A DNA stretch of 64,000 nucleotides from Bacteroidota bacterium (GTDB lineage: Bacteria; Bacteroidota; Bacteroidia; Chitinophagales; Chitinophagaceae): NCBI GenBank assembly GCA_016868895.1, contig VGFK01000005.1, forward strand, positions 1-64,000, in the 5' to 3' direction. The notes beneath the pieces were generated by a model. It saw only the letters and a program-made list of their open reading frames with translations. It was not told where the DNA came from and made no database searches. Made by a program: the position numbers and the translations under genes. Positions within the stretch are counted from its first letter, which is position 1. Every line of letters begins with the position of its first letter. Of the stretch, positions 43,153-52,134 are shown one piece after another.

Positions 43153-45036
43153 TTACCAGGCTATACCGTAGTCTTCGCCGTGATTGCTGGATCCTCCCCA
43201 GAGCGACCCGTGTTTCCAGTCGAAATAAATGGCATTGATGGGACCCGAAGTCCGATCATCAAACGAAAGCGTATATCCCATTGCTTTCAATGCAGTGCGA
43301 ATCGATTCCGGAGTTTTATCGTGCAACAAAATACTGCCTGCTCGAGGTTGACGATCCGATGTTTTTGTCCCGCCAAGGGATAACCACAGTTGATTGGTGT
43401 TGATGTTGGCCGCTTCGGTTGCCTGTTGCGCCGTCATGTTGAACTCCACCATGTTCAGGAAAAACTGGAGCAGGTTTTGATCCTGGGTATCGCCTCCTTG
43501 CACAGCGAATGCCAAAAATGGCTTGCCGTCTTTCATTGCAAGACTTGGGGTAAGGGTGACACGGGGACGCTTACCGGGCGCTACAACATTGAACGGGTTC
43601 AGGCTGGAGTCCAATACAAAACTTTGCATGCGCTGGCTCATGCCCACGCCGGTTTTACCCGCGATGCAGGCCGGTATCCATCCACCGCTGGGTGTAATGG
43701 AAACCACCCATTCTTCTTTGTCCGCAGCCTCCACAGAAGTCGTTCCCGCCCAAAGCCGCTCGTAATACGCTTCGTCCAATAGTGCCAATCCACCGGTATC
43801 GTGAGTGGGAGCAAAATTTCGCTCACTGCTTTCAAATCCACTGAATCCTCTTGCCTTGAGTAAAGCCGTGTAGGGATTTGAATCTCCTTGAAAGGGATAA
43901 GGATCACCGGGACCAATATTCGGATCATTTTTTCCCTTGTTGATGTGTGCGGCGCGTTGCTTTGCGTATTCTTTGCTGAGCAATCCCTTCATGGGTTCTG
44001 CAGGAGGGAAATACGGGTCGCCATAATAAAAATCGCGATCGGCAAACGCCATACTCATCGCCTGATACACGGTGTGGATGTAGGATGTGCTGTTGTAGCC
44101 CATGGACTTGAGATCCACATTCTCTAAAATGTTCAGGGCTTGCAACATGGCGGGACCTTGGGTCCATTGCTGCATTTTATAGACATCAATTCCTTTATAC
44201 GTGATGTGCGTGGGCTGCTCGACCAATGGTTTCCAGTTGGCCAGGTCCTGCAGGGTGAAAAGTCCCCCTTGCTCTTTACTGCCCCGCACCAATTCCTGTG
44301 CGATATCCCCTTTATAGAAACGATCGTATGCCGCCATGATCGCCGCTTTGCGTGTGGCTCCTTTTTTTAGGGCCTGTTGCTCGGCATCTACCATTTTTTG
44401 AAGAGTATTCAATAAATCGGACTGCACAAAAATTTCTCCGGCTTCAGGAGCTTCTCTCTTTTCGCCAAGGTGTGGAAGGAACACCGCTTTGCTGTAGGGC
44501 CATTCTTTGATCCGATTTTTTTGACGCTCGATGCTGTTTGCAGTTTGAGCGTCTATTGGATAACCGGCTGCGAGTTCCATGGCAGGCGACAATACCTCTT
44601 TCAAACTTTTTGTCCCGTATTCCGCCAGCATGTAACAGAGTCCGCCAGGCGTTCCAGGAGTAGTGGCAGCGAGTGGACCGTATTCGGGAGGAAAATTGTA
44701 TCCCTTGCTTTTAAAAAACTCCGGTGTGGCGCCAGTAGGAGCAACACCCATGGCATTGATGCTGATGACTTGTTTTGTTTTGGGATTATAGAGAATGGTT
44801 TGTGTTTCTCCACCCCAGCTCAATACATCCCACATGGTGCAGGTAGCGGCCAGCATCGCACAGGCCGCATCAACTGCATTTCCTCCTTTGTTGAAGAGGG
44901 TTGCTCCGGCAGTTGCAGCAAGCGGTTTACCGGTGATGGCCATCCAGTGTTTGCCGTGCAGCGGCGGCTTCTGTGTTTGCTGTGCGTTAACGGTGGTTGC
45001 TGCAAGTAAACAGGCTAGTGCAAAAATCTTTTTCAT
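43153..45036 (-). CDS. Gamma-glutamyltransferase-family hydrolase, secreted
   Basis: The 627-residue protein has a signal peptide (KKIFALACLLAATTVNAQQ) and the N-terminal-nucleophile fold: AAATAG-type start, GGNAVDAACAMLAATCTM, and TTPGTPGGLCYMLAEYG. The self-cleavage site is RLWAGTTSVEAADKEEW near residue 430, where Thr would become the nucleophile. NVVAPGKRPRVTLTPSLAMK is the C-terminal signature. It hydrolyses gamma-glutamyl compounds such as glutathione in the periplasm. The usual GTTHxSVxD sequence is altered to GTTSVEAAD. The amidohydrolase gene lies 1 base upstream. Confidence 0.85.
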   Translation of the reverse strand: MKKIFALACLLAATTVNAQQTQKPPLHGKHWMAITGKPLAATAGATLFNKGGNAVDAACAMLAATCTMWDVLSWGGETQTILYNPKTKQVISINAMGVAPTGATPEFFKSKGYNFPPEYGPLAATTPGTPGGLCYMLAEYGTKSLKEVLSPAMELAAGYPIDAQTANSIERQKNRIKEWPYSKAVFLPHLGEKREAPEAGEIFVQSDLLNTLQKMVDAEQQALKKGATRKAAIMAAYDRFYKGDIAQELVRGSKEQGGLFTLQDLANWKPLVEQPTHITYKGIDVYKMQQWTQGPAMLQALNILENVDLKSMGYNSTSYIHTVYQAMSMAFADRDFYYGDPYFPPAEPMKGLLSKEYAKQRAAHINKGKNDPNIGPGDPYPFQGDSNPYTALLKARGFSGFESSERNFAPTHDTGGLALLDEAYYERLWAGTTSVEAADKEEWVVSITPSGGWIPACIAGKTGVGMSQRMQSFVLDSSLNPFNVVAPGKRPRVTLTPSLAMKDGKPFLAFAVQGGDTQDQNLLQFFLNMVEFNMTAQQATEAANINTNQLWLSLGGTKTSDRQPRAGSILLHDKTPESIRTALKAMGYTLSFDDRTSGPINAIYFDWKHGSLWGGSSNHGEDYGIAW

Positions 45037-45037
45037 A

Positions 45038-46366
45038 TTATCCTTTATAAACTTTTCCTTTTTTCATGACGAAATCCACCTTCTGCAAGAGGTTGATGTA
45101 CTTGATGGCATCTCCCTTGACTGCAATGATGTCGGCTTGCTTGCCTTCCGTGATGGTACCCACTTTCTGATCAACACCCATGAACACCGATGGCCAGTAG
45201 GTTGCGGACTTGATGGCTTGAATTGGATCCACGCCAAACACGCGCACCCATACGTCCAGCTCATTCCAGGTGCTCTGTGAATGGAACTTCATGGGTATTC
45301 CACTGTCGGTGCCAATCAACAACACGACACCTGCTTTTTGCAGTTGGCGGAATTTGGTTTCCAGTGTGGGTTTTCGAATCGGAGTGAGTTGGAAGTAGGA
45401 AAGTCGACCTGGATGCTGCAACGAACTCCGAATGTCTTTGATCACAGAATCCGGTAAGCCCAGGTGCCAGGATGGGTCATCGATTTTTTCCGGATTGTCG
45501 CGCACATCTTCATAATTGTATAATCCTTCAATGGTTGGTGTCCAGAACAAGGGACCCTTGCTCATTTGCGCAGTTCGTTCTGCAATGGATTTGATGATGT
45601 CATCCGGATAAGCCGGAGCCGAACTCAGTCCCGTGTGTTCAAAATTATCAACACCTGCTTCCAGTCCAATGCGGATTTCATTGGGACGATGCGAGTGTCC
45701 CACGACTTTTAATTTGTGTTTGTGTGCTTCATTCACAATGGCAAACACTTCCTCACGGGTCATTTCATCCTGATCAATCAGCTTGATGCAGTCCACTCCC
45801 GCCTTTGCCAGGAGCTGAACTTTTTCGCGTGCATCTTTTTCACCGTATACACCCCAGCGGAATTGTTCCGTACCGGGATAGGGGCGGTGTTGAAGAAAAG
45901 GTCCGCTCACGTACATGGTCGCACCGGGAATTTCTCCGCGGTTGATGGCATCGCGCACCCAGATGCTTTCTTCCAGAGGTCCACCCAAATCCCGTGCACT
46001 GGTCACACCAGCCATCAACAATTGATGGGCAGATGCCGGCATGATGATTTTTTGAAAAAGCGGAGGATATTTTTTATCCCAATAAGGGTAATCGGCATGA
46101 CCGTTGATCATCATATGCACGTGCATGTCCCACAAGCCGGGCATCACCGTCATCCCTTCTGTGGAGATGATCTGGATTCCTTTAGGAATATCCAGTTCTC
46201 CAACGCGTCCTACTTTTTCAATGGTTTCGCCATTGATCAGCACCACGCTGTTCTGTATGGGTTTTCCGCCATATCCATCCACCAGTGTTCCTCCTACCAA
46301 TGCTTTGCGCTGTGCGGGCAGGGAGAGTGCAATCAGCAGGAAGATCTGCAGAGAAATCGTTTTCAT
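45038..46366 (-). CDS. Amidohydrolase-family protein, secreted
   Basis: The 442-residue protein has a short signal peptide (KTISLQIFLLIALSLPAQ). The amidohydrolase barrel has metal motif GLWDMHVHMM, then GVTSARDLGGPL, CIKLIDQ (possible lysine bridging position), VVGHSH, NFEHTG and IGTDSGIPM. Imidazolonepropionase- and prolidase-like dipeptidases share this plan; the substrate is not assignable. I use the ATG at 46366. It stops 1 base before the gamma-glutamyltransferase ATG, so the two likely act together on exported peptides. Confidence 0.85.
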   Translation of the reverse strand: MKTISLQIFLLIALSLPAQRKALVGGTLVDGYGGKPIQNSVVLINGETIEKVGRVGELDIPKGIQIISTEGMTVMPGLWDMHVHMMINGHADYPYWDKKYPPLFQKIIMPASAHQLLMAGVTSARDLGGPLEESIWVRDAINRGEIPGATMYVSGPFLQHRPYPGTEQFRWGVYGEKDAREKVQLLAKAGVDCIKLIDQDEMTREEVFAIVNEAHKHKLKVVGHSHRPNEIRIGLEAGVDNFEHTGLSSAPAYPDDIIKSIAERTAQMSKGPLFWTPTIEGLYNYEDVRDNPEKIDDPSWHLGLPDSVIKDIRSSLQHPGRLSYFQLTPIRKPTLETKFRQLQKAGVVLLIGTDSGIPMKFHSQSTWNELDVWVRVFGVDPIQAIKSATYWPSVFMGVDQKVGTITEGKQADIIAVKGDAIKYINLLQKVDFVMKKGKVYKG

Positions 46367-46418
46367 GAATTCTGTTTTATTATAGTCATTCAATTTAGTC
46401 ATTTTTAGAATCCATGCG

Positions 46419-46426
46419 TATATTTG
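46419..46426 (+). promoter_or_regulatory. -7 box for the kduI operon
   Basis: TATATTTG fits TAnnTTTG, 19 bases before the kduI ATG. A TTTA at 46394-46397 sits near the -33 position. Confidence 0.55.
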
Positions 46427-46445
46427 AAAGGATCAAGTTGTATTC

Positions 46446-47276
46446 ATGAATATCCGCTTTGCCATTGGACAAAAAGAGGCCAACGCGCTGGACACGCAGG
46501 GTTTGCGTGACCGGTTTTTGGTCGACGGTTTATTTCAAAATGACCGTATGAGCCTGGTCTATTCTCACCACGACCGGATGATTGTCGGTGGTTGCCAGCC
46601 CATCAAAAAAAAGATTGCCCTCGAACCCCCTGCTGAACTCCGTGCAGCATATTTTTTAGAGCGCCGTGAACTCGGCATCATCAATATCGGCGGAAAAGCT
46701 GAAGTCGAGGCCGATGGCAAAAAGTATTCCCTGAATAAACTGGAATGCCTCTATCTGGGCAAAGGGGTAAAGAAGGTAGTGTTTGCTTCTGCGGATTCTA
46801 AAAAGCCTGCAAAGTTGTATGTGTTGTCTGCTCCGGCGCATCACAGTTATCCCGCGGTCAAGTATACGCGGCAGAAAGCAGCTCCTGTTCATTTGGGGGA
46901 TGCATCCACGTCCAACAAACGCACAGTATATAAATATATTCACCGCGAGGGTATTCAAAGTTGTCAGTTGGTGATGGGACTCACAGTATTGGAAAAAGGA
47001 AGCGTGTGGAATTCTGTTCCTCCGCATACGCATACCCGTCGAATGGAAGTGTACCTCTACTTTGATCTGGGTGCAGCCCATCGCGTGTTTCATTTCATGG
47101 GCGAGCCACAGGAAACCCGCCACATTGTGATGGCCAATGATGAAGCAGTGATTTCTCCGCCCTGGAGCATGCATTTTGGTTGCGGCACGTCAAACTATTC
47201 ATTTGTATGGGGAATGGCTGGTGAGAATTTGGATTATACGGATATGGATCCGGCTCTCATTTCTACATTGAAATAA
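46446..47276 (+). CDS. kduI: 5-dehydro-4-deoxy-D-glucuronate isomerase
   Basis: The 276-residue cupin-type protein has the metal histidines in SVPPHTHTRRMEVYLYFDLG and a further SPPWSMHFGCGTSNYSFVWG. It isomerises 5-keto-4-deoxyuronate, from unsaturated uronic acids released by pectin or glycosaminoglycan lyases, to 2,5-diketo-3-deoxygluconate. It is the first of a four-gene run with kdgK, kdgA and an esterase. The reductase KduD that would follow is not obvious; the SDR at 53546-54367 might serve. Confidence 0.95.
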   Translation: MNIRFAIGQKEANALDTQGLRDRFLVDGLFQNDRMSLVYSHHDRMIVGGCQPIKKKIALEPPAELRAAYFLERRELGIINIGGKAEVEADGKKYSLNKLECLYLGKGVKKVVFASADSKKPAKLYVLSAPAHHSYPAVKYTRQKAAPVHLGDASTSNKRTVYKYIHREGIQSCQLVMGLTVLEKGSVWNSVPPHTHTRRMEVYLYFDLGAAHRVFHFMGEPQETRHIVMANDEAVISPPWSMHFGCGTSNYSFVWGMAGENLDYTDMDPALISTLK

Positions 47277-47286
47277 ATTATTGATC

Positions 47287-48288
47287 ATGGCAAAAAAAAT
47301 CGTGACGTTTGGTGAGATCATGCTGAGGCTCTCGCCTCCGGGCTATAACCGTGTTGTGTTGACGGAACGCTTTGATGCCACCTATGGAGGAAGCGAGGCC
47401 AATGTGGCAATCTCCTTATCACGATTCGGAAAAGATGTGGCGCACGTCACAAAAGTTCCGGAGCATGCGGTGGGACAAGCCGTGGTGGATCATTTGCGCC
47501 GGCACGGTGTGGACACATCCTCTGTGTTGAGAGGCGGAGAGCGTTTGGGCGTTTATTATTTGGAGAATGGCGTGTCCATGAGAAGTCCCCAAGTGATCTA
47601 TGATCGCAAAGGAGCTGCATTTGCCGAGGCGGCAGTGGATGAATATGATAGTGATGCGATTTTGGCGGATGCCGATTGGTTCCATGTTTCCGGGATCACA
47701 CCTGCTTTGTCCGACTCGTGTGCAGCACTGACCATGCGGTTCATGGAAGCAGCACGCAAGAGGGGCATCACCACCAGCATTGATTTGAATTACCGTAAAA
47801 AATTATGGTCGCGCGAAAAGGCAGTACAGACGTTGATTCCGTTGTGTCGACTGGCGGATGTGTGCATTGGTGCTGATGCATCGTTGCTGTCCAGTCCCAT
47901 GGACGTAGAACAAGAAGACCCCGCTGCCGTGCAGGTGTTGCTGGCAGCCCTGCACAAAGAATTTGGGTTCCGTTCCATCGTTACTACGGTTCGTGTGAGT
48001 CACAGTGCCAGCTATAACGATTGGAGCGCTGTGTGCTACGATGGAAAAACTTTTCATGTGACGCGACAATATTCCATTCGCATTGTAGACCGGGTTGGTG
48101 GAGGAGATGGATTTGCAGCTGGGTTGCTGTATGGACTGCATTCGGGATGGAGCCTAGATAAGTCAACCGACTTCGCAACGGCTGCAGGTGCGCTCAAGCA
48201 TACCATTCCTGGCGACATCAACTTGGTCACTGTAGAAGAAGTCAATGAACTGCTGCAGGGCGATGGAAGCGGGAAAGTTCAACGTTAA
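47287..48288 (+). CDS. kdgK: 2-keto-3-deoxygluconate kinase (PfkB family)
   Basis: The 333-residue PfkB-family kinase begins MAKKIVTFGEIMLRLSPPGY and has TYGGSEANVAISLSRFG (substrate-binding) and DRVGGGDGFAAGLLYG (anion hole and catalytic Asp). It phosphorylates 2-keto-3-deoxygluconate (KDG) to KDPG. Placement between kduI and the KDPG aldolase supports the assignment. I use the ATG at 47287; the frame also opens at a TTG six bases earlier. Confidence 0.92.
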   Translation: MAKKIVTFGEIMLRLSPPGYNRVVLTERFDATYGGSEANVAISLSRFGKDVAHVTKVPEHAVGQAVVDHLRRHGVDTSSVLRGGERLGVYYLENGVSMRSPQVIYDRKGAAFAEAAVDEYDSDAILADADWFHVSGITPALSDSCAALTMRFMEAARKRGITTSIDLNYRKKLWSREKAVQTLIPLCRLADVCIGADASLLSSPMDVEQEDPAAVQVLLAALHKEFGFRSIVTTVRVSHSASYNDWSAVCYDGKTFHVTRQYSIRIVDRVGGGDGFAAGLLYGLHSGWSLDKSTDFATAAGALKHTIPGDINLVTVEEVNELLQGDGSGKVQR

Positions 48289-48297
48289 TCAACGAAC

Positions 48298-48960
48298 ATG
48301 AAAACAACTCAACAGATCATAGATGCCATTACGGGACAGGGAATGTTGCCTTTGTATTTCCACCCTGATGCGACCACCAGTATAGAAATACTTCGAGCCT
48401 TGCATCGGGCCGGTGTGCGTTCTATTGAATATACCAATCGGGGCGCAACGGCACTTTCCAATTTTGAGCAACTGATTGCCATTCGTAATGCAGAAATGCC
48501 AGAAGTGATTTTGGGAGTGGGCACCATCAAAAATCTGCAACAGGCCAAAGCGTATCTGTCGGTCGGTGCAGATTTCCTGGTCAGTCCCGGTTACGATGCC
48601 GAAGTAGCCGCTTACTGTGTGGAGCGTGATATATTTTTCGGTCCAGGGTGCATGAGTCCCACCGAAATCATGACTGCCGAAAATGCAGGCATCAAATTTG
48701 TAAAATTATTTCCCGGCAATATGTTGGGACCGGAATACATGAGCAGCATCCGCGATATTTTTCCGCTCATGGTGTTCATGCCTACCGGTGGAGTGGATAC
48801 TACCGCTGAAAGCATTACGGCATGGTACTCATCAGGAGTAAAGGCCGTCGGCATGGGAAGCAAATTGGTGAGCAAGTCGCTCATGGAAGCACATGATTAT
48901 GCGGGTATAGAGGCCATTGCAAAAAAAGTATTGAACATCATCGCCGAGGTCAGAAAATAA
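48298..48960 (+). CDS. kdgA: 2-dehydro-3-deoxyphosphogluconate (KDPG/KHG) aldolase
   Basis: The 220-residue class I aldolase has the catalytic glutamate E44 in VRSIEYTNRG and the Schiff-base lysine K136 in GIKFVKLFPGNML. A phosphate-binding FMPTGGVDTT follows. It splits KDPG into pyruvate and glyceraldehyde 3-phosphate. It follows kdgK by 9 bases. The gene ends 7 bases before the esterase gene. Confidence 0.93.
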   Translation: MKTTQQIIDAITGQGMLPLYFHPDATTSIEILRALHRAGVRSIEYTNRGATALSNFEQLIAIRNAEMPEVILGVGTIKNLQQAKAYLSVGADFLVSPGYDAEVAAYCVERDIFFGPGCMSPTEIMTAENAGIKFVKLFPGNMLGPEYMSSIRDIFPLMVFMPTGGVDTTAESITAWYSSGVKAVGMGSKLVSKSLMEAHDYAGIEAIAKKVLNIIAEVRK

Positions 48961-48967
48961 AAAATTG

Positions 48968-49861
48968 ATGAAAAGCAGTACCGCTTTTTTATTCCTTGCA
49001 TGCATTGCGTTTCAACCGGTGATGGCGCAATACCAACCCTTGTACGAACGCATTCCCAATTACATTGACGCACCCAATGAGGAGTCGGAGCAGGTGCAGG
49101 GAATTTTGCGCATCTCAAAAGTTTCCATTCCCGGGTATGCTTTTTTTAGCGCAGGAAATGAGGGCATTAAAAAACCCTGTGTCGTGATTTGTCCCGGTGG
49201 CGGCTACGGCATACTGGCTGCTCAGCACGAGGGCACCGATGTGGCCAAGTACTTCAACAGCATTGGGGTACATGCCATCGTGCTCAAGTACCGATTGCCA
49301 TCACCTGGCCATCAGCCCGATCCAAAGATTGCGCCGTTGCAAGATGCACAGCAGGCCATTGCGCTGGTGCGACAACATGCCAAAGAGTGGAATGTGGATC
49401 CAAAGAAAGTGGGCATCATGGGATTTTCGGCGGGCGGGCACCTGGCTTCTACGGCTGCAACCCATTTCAATGATAAACAGATTGCAGGTACACGATCGGT
49501 GCGTCCCGATTTTCAAATTTTAGTCTATCCGGTGATCACCTTTGGAGAAAAAACGCACAAAGGTTCCCGCAATAATTTATTGAGTGCGGATACTTCTGAA
49601 AGATGGATTGAATATTTTTCCAATGAGCTACAGGTGAAAGCGAGCGCTCCCAAAGCCTTTGTGGTGCATGCTGCTGATGATAAAGTGGTACCCGTTGAAA
49701 ATGCGCGGGCCTATGTAATGGCATTGAAGTTCTATAATGTGGATGTGGATTATTTTGAATTTGAAAAAGGGGGACATGGATTTGGGATGGTGAACAAGAT
49801 GAGTGCTGTTGATTGGACTGCCCTCATGAAATCCTGGATGGTAAAAGAAGGAATTCTCTAA
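48968..49861 (+). CDS. Secreted alpha/beta-hydrolase, carbohydrate-esterase-like
   Basis: The 297-residue protein has a signal peptide (KSSTAFLFLACIAFQPVMA) and an esterase/lipase fold: VVICPGGGYGILAAQHEG (oxyanion loop), IMGFSAGGHLAS (nucleophile S154), VVHAADDKVVPVENA (Asp) and EKGGHGFGM (His). It resembles acetylxylan-esterase-like enzymes near polysaccharide genes. It would remove acetyl or similar groups from uronate-containing glycans before uptake. It ends the kduI operon and overlaps the EamA gene by 4 bases. Confidence 0.82.
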   Translation: MKSSTAFLFLACIAFQPVMAQYQPLYERIPNYIDAPNEESEQVQGILRISKVSIPGYAFFSAGNEGIKKPCVVICPGGGYGILAAQHEGTDVAKYFNSIGVHAIVLKYRLPSPGHQPDPKIAPLQDAQQAIALVRQHAKEWNVDPKKVGIMGFSAGGHLASTAATHFNDKQIAGTRSVRPDFQILVYPVITFGEKTHKGSRNNLLSADTSERWIEYFSNELQVKASAPKAFVVHAADDKVVPVENARAYVMALKFYNVDVDYFEFEKGGHGFGMVNKMSAVDWTALMKSWMVKEGIL

Positions 49862-50784
49862 TCCAATCGTTTTACTTTCAAGGCATTCAGCCAAACGCCA
49901 GCGATGATCAGTGCTCCGGCAATCAGTTTCCAGATGGTCAGTGATTCGTTCATCAGCAAAATGGCTCCGGCTGTTCCAAACAGAGGTTGAAAATAAATAA
50001 AGCTGCCAGTGCGGGATGGTCCCCATTTCATCACGCCCCAGTTCATCAGGATGTTGGCAACCAATGTTCCGGTGATGATGATGTAGAGCAGTGCAAACCA
50101 ATCGTAACCATTGAATTGTTTCCAGTCGATTGCCGCAAATTCATCACAGGCGATGGGAATGCTGAATGCCGCACCAAAGGCAAAAGCATACCGCAGGATC
50201 GTCATGGGGGAGTAGCGCTGTGAAATACGCCGAATGAGCACCAGGTAGGAAGAATAACAGACCGATCCGGCCAGGATGAACAAATCGCCGACCAGAGTTG
50301 GTGCATGAGCGGAGGTCGATTGCTTTCGCATGGAGATGAGCAGAACAGCACCTGAGAGTCCCAACACCAATCCTCCAATCCTGTTCCATCCAAATGCTTC
50401 TTTCAAAAAGATGGCGGCGAGTATGGAAACGATGATGGGAGTGGACATGATCAGCAGAGAAGCATGAATGGGATTGGTAGCAGCAATCCCTTTGATGGAA
50501 AACAATTGATTGCAGGTCATGCCCAGCAGACCGGCAATCATTACGACGCCTAGTTCTTTTCCTCTGATTGTTTCGGTGTTGCGGCTGAACAGAGGGATTG
50601 AGAGCAAGACGATGGCGCTGAACAGGAGTCGCGAGAACGTCAGTGCTACCGGCTCCATCAACCGGGGTGAGATGTATTTCACTGCGATGACGTTGGTGCC
50701 ATAGAAAAAGTTGGCGACTACCAAGGCAGTCGCCAACCACAGAGCTCCTGTTTTTTTTGAGTCAGTATTTGAAGATTTTTCCAC
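49858..50784 (-). CDS. EamA-family (DMT) transporter
   Basis: The 308-residue protein has ten predicted transmembrane helices in two EamA repeats (first SPRLMEPVALTFSRLLFSAI, second SQRYSPMTILRYAFAFGAAF). GTLVANILMNWGVMKWGPSR and NESLTIWKLIAGALIIAGVW are typical. The start is GTG at 50784, overlapping the upstream oxidoreductase gene by 23 bases. Such proteins export amino acids, nucleotide precursors or other metabolites; none can be assigned. It is the last gene of the ten-gene minus-strand run. Confidence 0.85.
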   Translation of the reverse strand: MEKSSNTDSKKTGALWLATALVVANFFYGTNVIAVKYISPRLMEPVALTFSRLLFSAIVLLSIPLFSRNTETIRGKELGVVMIAGLLGMTCNQLFSIKGIAATNPIHASLLIMSTPIIVSILAAIFLKEAFGWNRIGGLVLGLSGAVLLISMRKQSTSAHAPTLVGDLFILAGSVCYSSYLVLIRRISQRYSPMTILRYAFAFGAAFSIPIACDEFAAIDWKQFNGYDWFALLYIIITGTLVANILMNWGVMKWGPSRTGSFIYFQPLFGTAGAILLMNESLTIWKLIAGALIIAGVWLNALKVKRLD

Positions 50785-52117
50785 CCGCCATTACTTCTTG
50801 AGTCTTTTCATCAAACGTCACTTTTTGTCCCTTCTTCGCTGCTGCATTGGCCATGATGGTCGCAATGGAGTGCGTGTATCCCGCTTCAACCGGTGCATTG
50901 GGTTGCTTTCTGCTGCGCACGCACTCCATCCAATTGCGCACGTGTGCGGATGTGAGCGGGTCGCCACCTGTATTTGCTGCTGCTTCCACTTTGATGGCTT
51001 TATCCGTGAGGTTGAGTTCGGGCAAAAGGAAGGGTTTCATTTTCATCGGCTTTGCGAATCGCTCGGTGAGTCCGCCGCGGGGGGATACTTTATTGGTGAT
51101 CAGATTCAGTTCGCCGCCCACACCGTAATAAATTTCAGCTGGTGTTTCATCGCCGTTGTGCATGCGCGACATGAAGACGACTTGAAATCCTTTTGAAAGA
51201 TCGTCAGATGGACCGTACTCAAAGACTGCGGTTGTTGTATCCCAGTTTCTTCTGCCGTCTTTCCATTGGTACACGCCTCCGTTGGCCACCACGCTGCGGG
51301 GATGGGAGAGTCCGGTGAACCAGTGCACGGTATCGATTTGATGACTCATCCATTGTCCCGCCATTCCGGAAGAATAAGGCCAGAACAACCGATATTCCAG
51401 GTACTTGCGGGGATCGAATTTTTCAAACGGACGGTTCATCAGGTACCGTTTCCAATCGAGGTCCTCTTCTCTGCACTTCGCCACCAGATCAGGTCTGCGC
51501 CATCTGCCCGGTTGGTTCACGTTCCAGGTCAGTTCCACCATAGTGATGTCGCCAAACTGCCCCGACTGTATGAATTGCGCAGCAGCATGGTAGTTGGGTC
51601 CGGAGCGGCGTTGCGATCCAACCTGAATGATGCGGTCGGATGCTTTGGCGGCTTTCAGTGCTGCGCGGTTGTCTTCCATGGTTTCCGCGAAAGGCTTTTC
51701 AACATAGATGTCTTTGTTGGCCTTGAGTGCTTCAATGGTATGCAGGGCATGTTGAAAATCGGCAGTCGAAATAAAAACGGCATCAATGTCTTTCAGTGCA
51801 TAGAGTTCTTCGTTGTTGCGGCATCCGATGATGTCGTGTCCCATTTTGTTTTTGAGGTGTTCCACGCCTTCTTCGCGCCGCAGTTTCCAGATGTCGGAAA
51901 CCGCAACGATGTCGAAGTTCAATTCTTTGTAGTGATTCAGGAACGAAGGAAGTTGGGATTGGCGGTGGCGATCGGAAAAGCCAACCACGCCTACGCGTAC
52001 GCGATCGTTAGCGCCGAGGATGTTGCCGTAGGAGTGAGCGGTGAGTCCCATGCCAGCAAGGGTCAGTCCCGCAGTGGCCTGAGATGTTTTTTTGATGAAG
52101 GTTCGACGTTGTAGCAT
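50762..52117 (-). CDS. Gfo/Idh/MocA-family oxidoreductase with Tat-like leader (A)
   Basis: The 451-residue protein starts MLQRRTFIKKTSQATAGLTL, a Tat-type leader, then a Rossmann domain (DRVRVGVVGFSDRHRQSQL). The EKP motif is IYVEKPFAETMEDNRAAL. The C-terminal domain has WPYSSGMAGQWMSHQIDTVH and SAHVRNWMECVRSRKQP, seen in long periplasmic members acting on oxidised sugars or 3-keto-glycosides. I use the ATG at 52117; the open frame further upstream runs through the preceding gene. It is 17 bases after the tandem DUF1080 gene. Confidence 0.87.
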   Translation of the reverse strand: MLQRRTFIKKTSQATAGLTLAGMGLTAHSYGNILGANDRVRVGVVGFSDRHRQSQLPSFLNHYKELNFDIVAVSDIWKLRREEGVEHLKNKMGHDIIGCRNNEELYALKDIDAVFISTADFQHALHTIEALKANKDIYVEKPFAETMEDNRAALKAAKASDRIIQVGSQRRSGPNYHAAAQFIQSGQFGDITMVELTWNVNQPGRWRRPDLVAKCREEDLDWKRYLMNRPFEKFDPRKYLEYRLFWPYSSGMAGQWMSHQIDTVHWFTGLSHPRSVVANGGVYQWKDGRRNWDTTTAVFEYGPSDDLSKGFQVVFMSRMHNGDETPAEIYYGVGGELNLITNKVSPRGGLTERFAKPMKMKPFLLPELNLTDKAIKVEAAANTGGDPLTSAHVRNWMECVRSRKQPNAPVEAGYTHSIATIMANAAAKKGQKVTFDEKTQEVMAGGKIFKY

Positions 52118-52134
52118 AAAAAAAGTATTGGGGG

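Noticed and set aside
51266-52114. A 282-residue plus-strand open frame opposite a Gfo/Idh/MocA gene
   Set aside because: It is a codon-bias shadow; the minus-strand protein has clear motifs, the plus-strand one has none.
52105-52120. Another heptamer copy at the start of the Gfo/Idh/MocA gene (GACGTTGTAGCAT)
   Set aside because: A single partial match that simply encodes the Tat leader MLQRR; not tandem and not flanked by repeat sequence.
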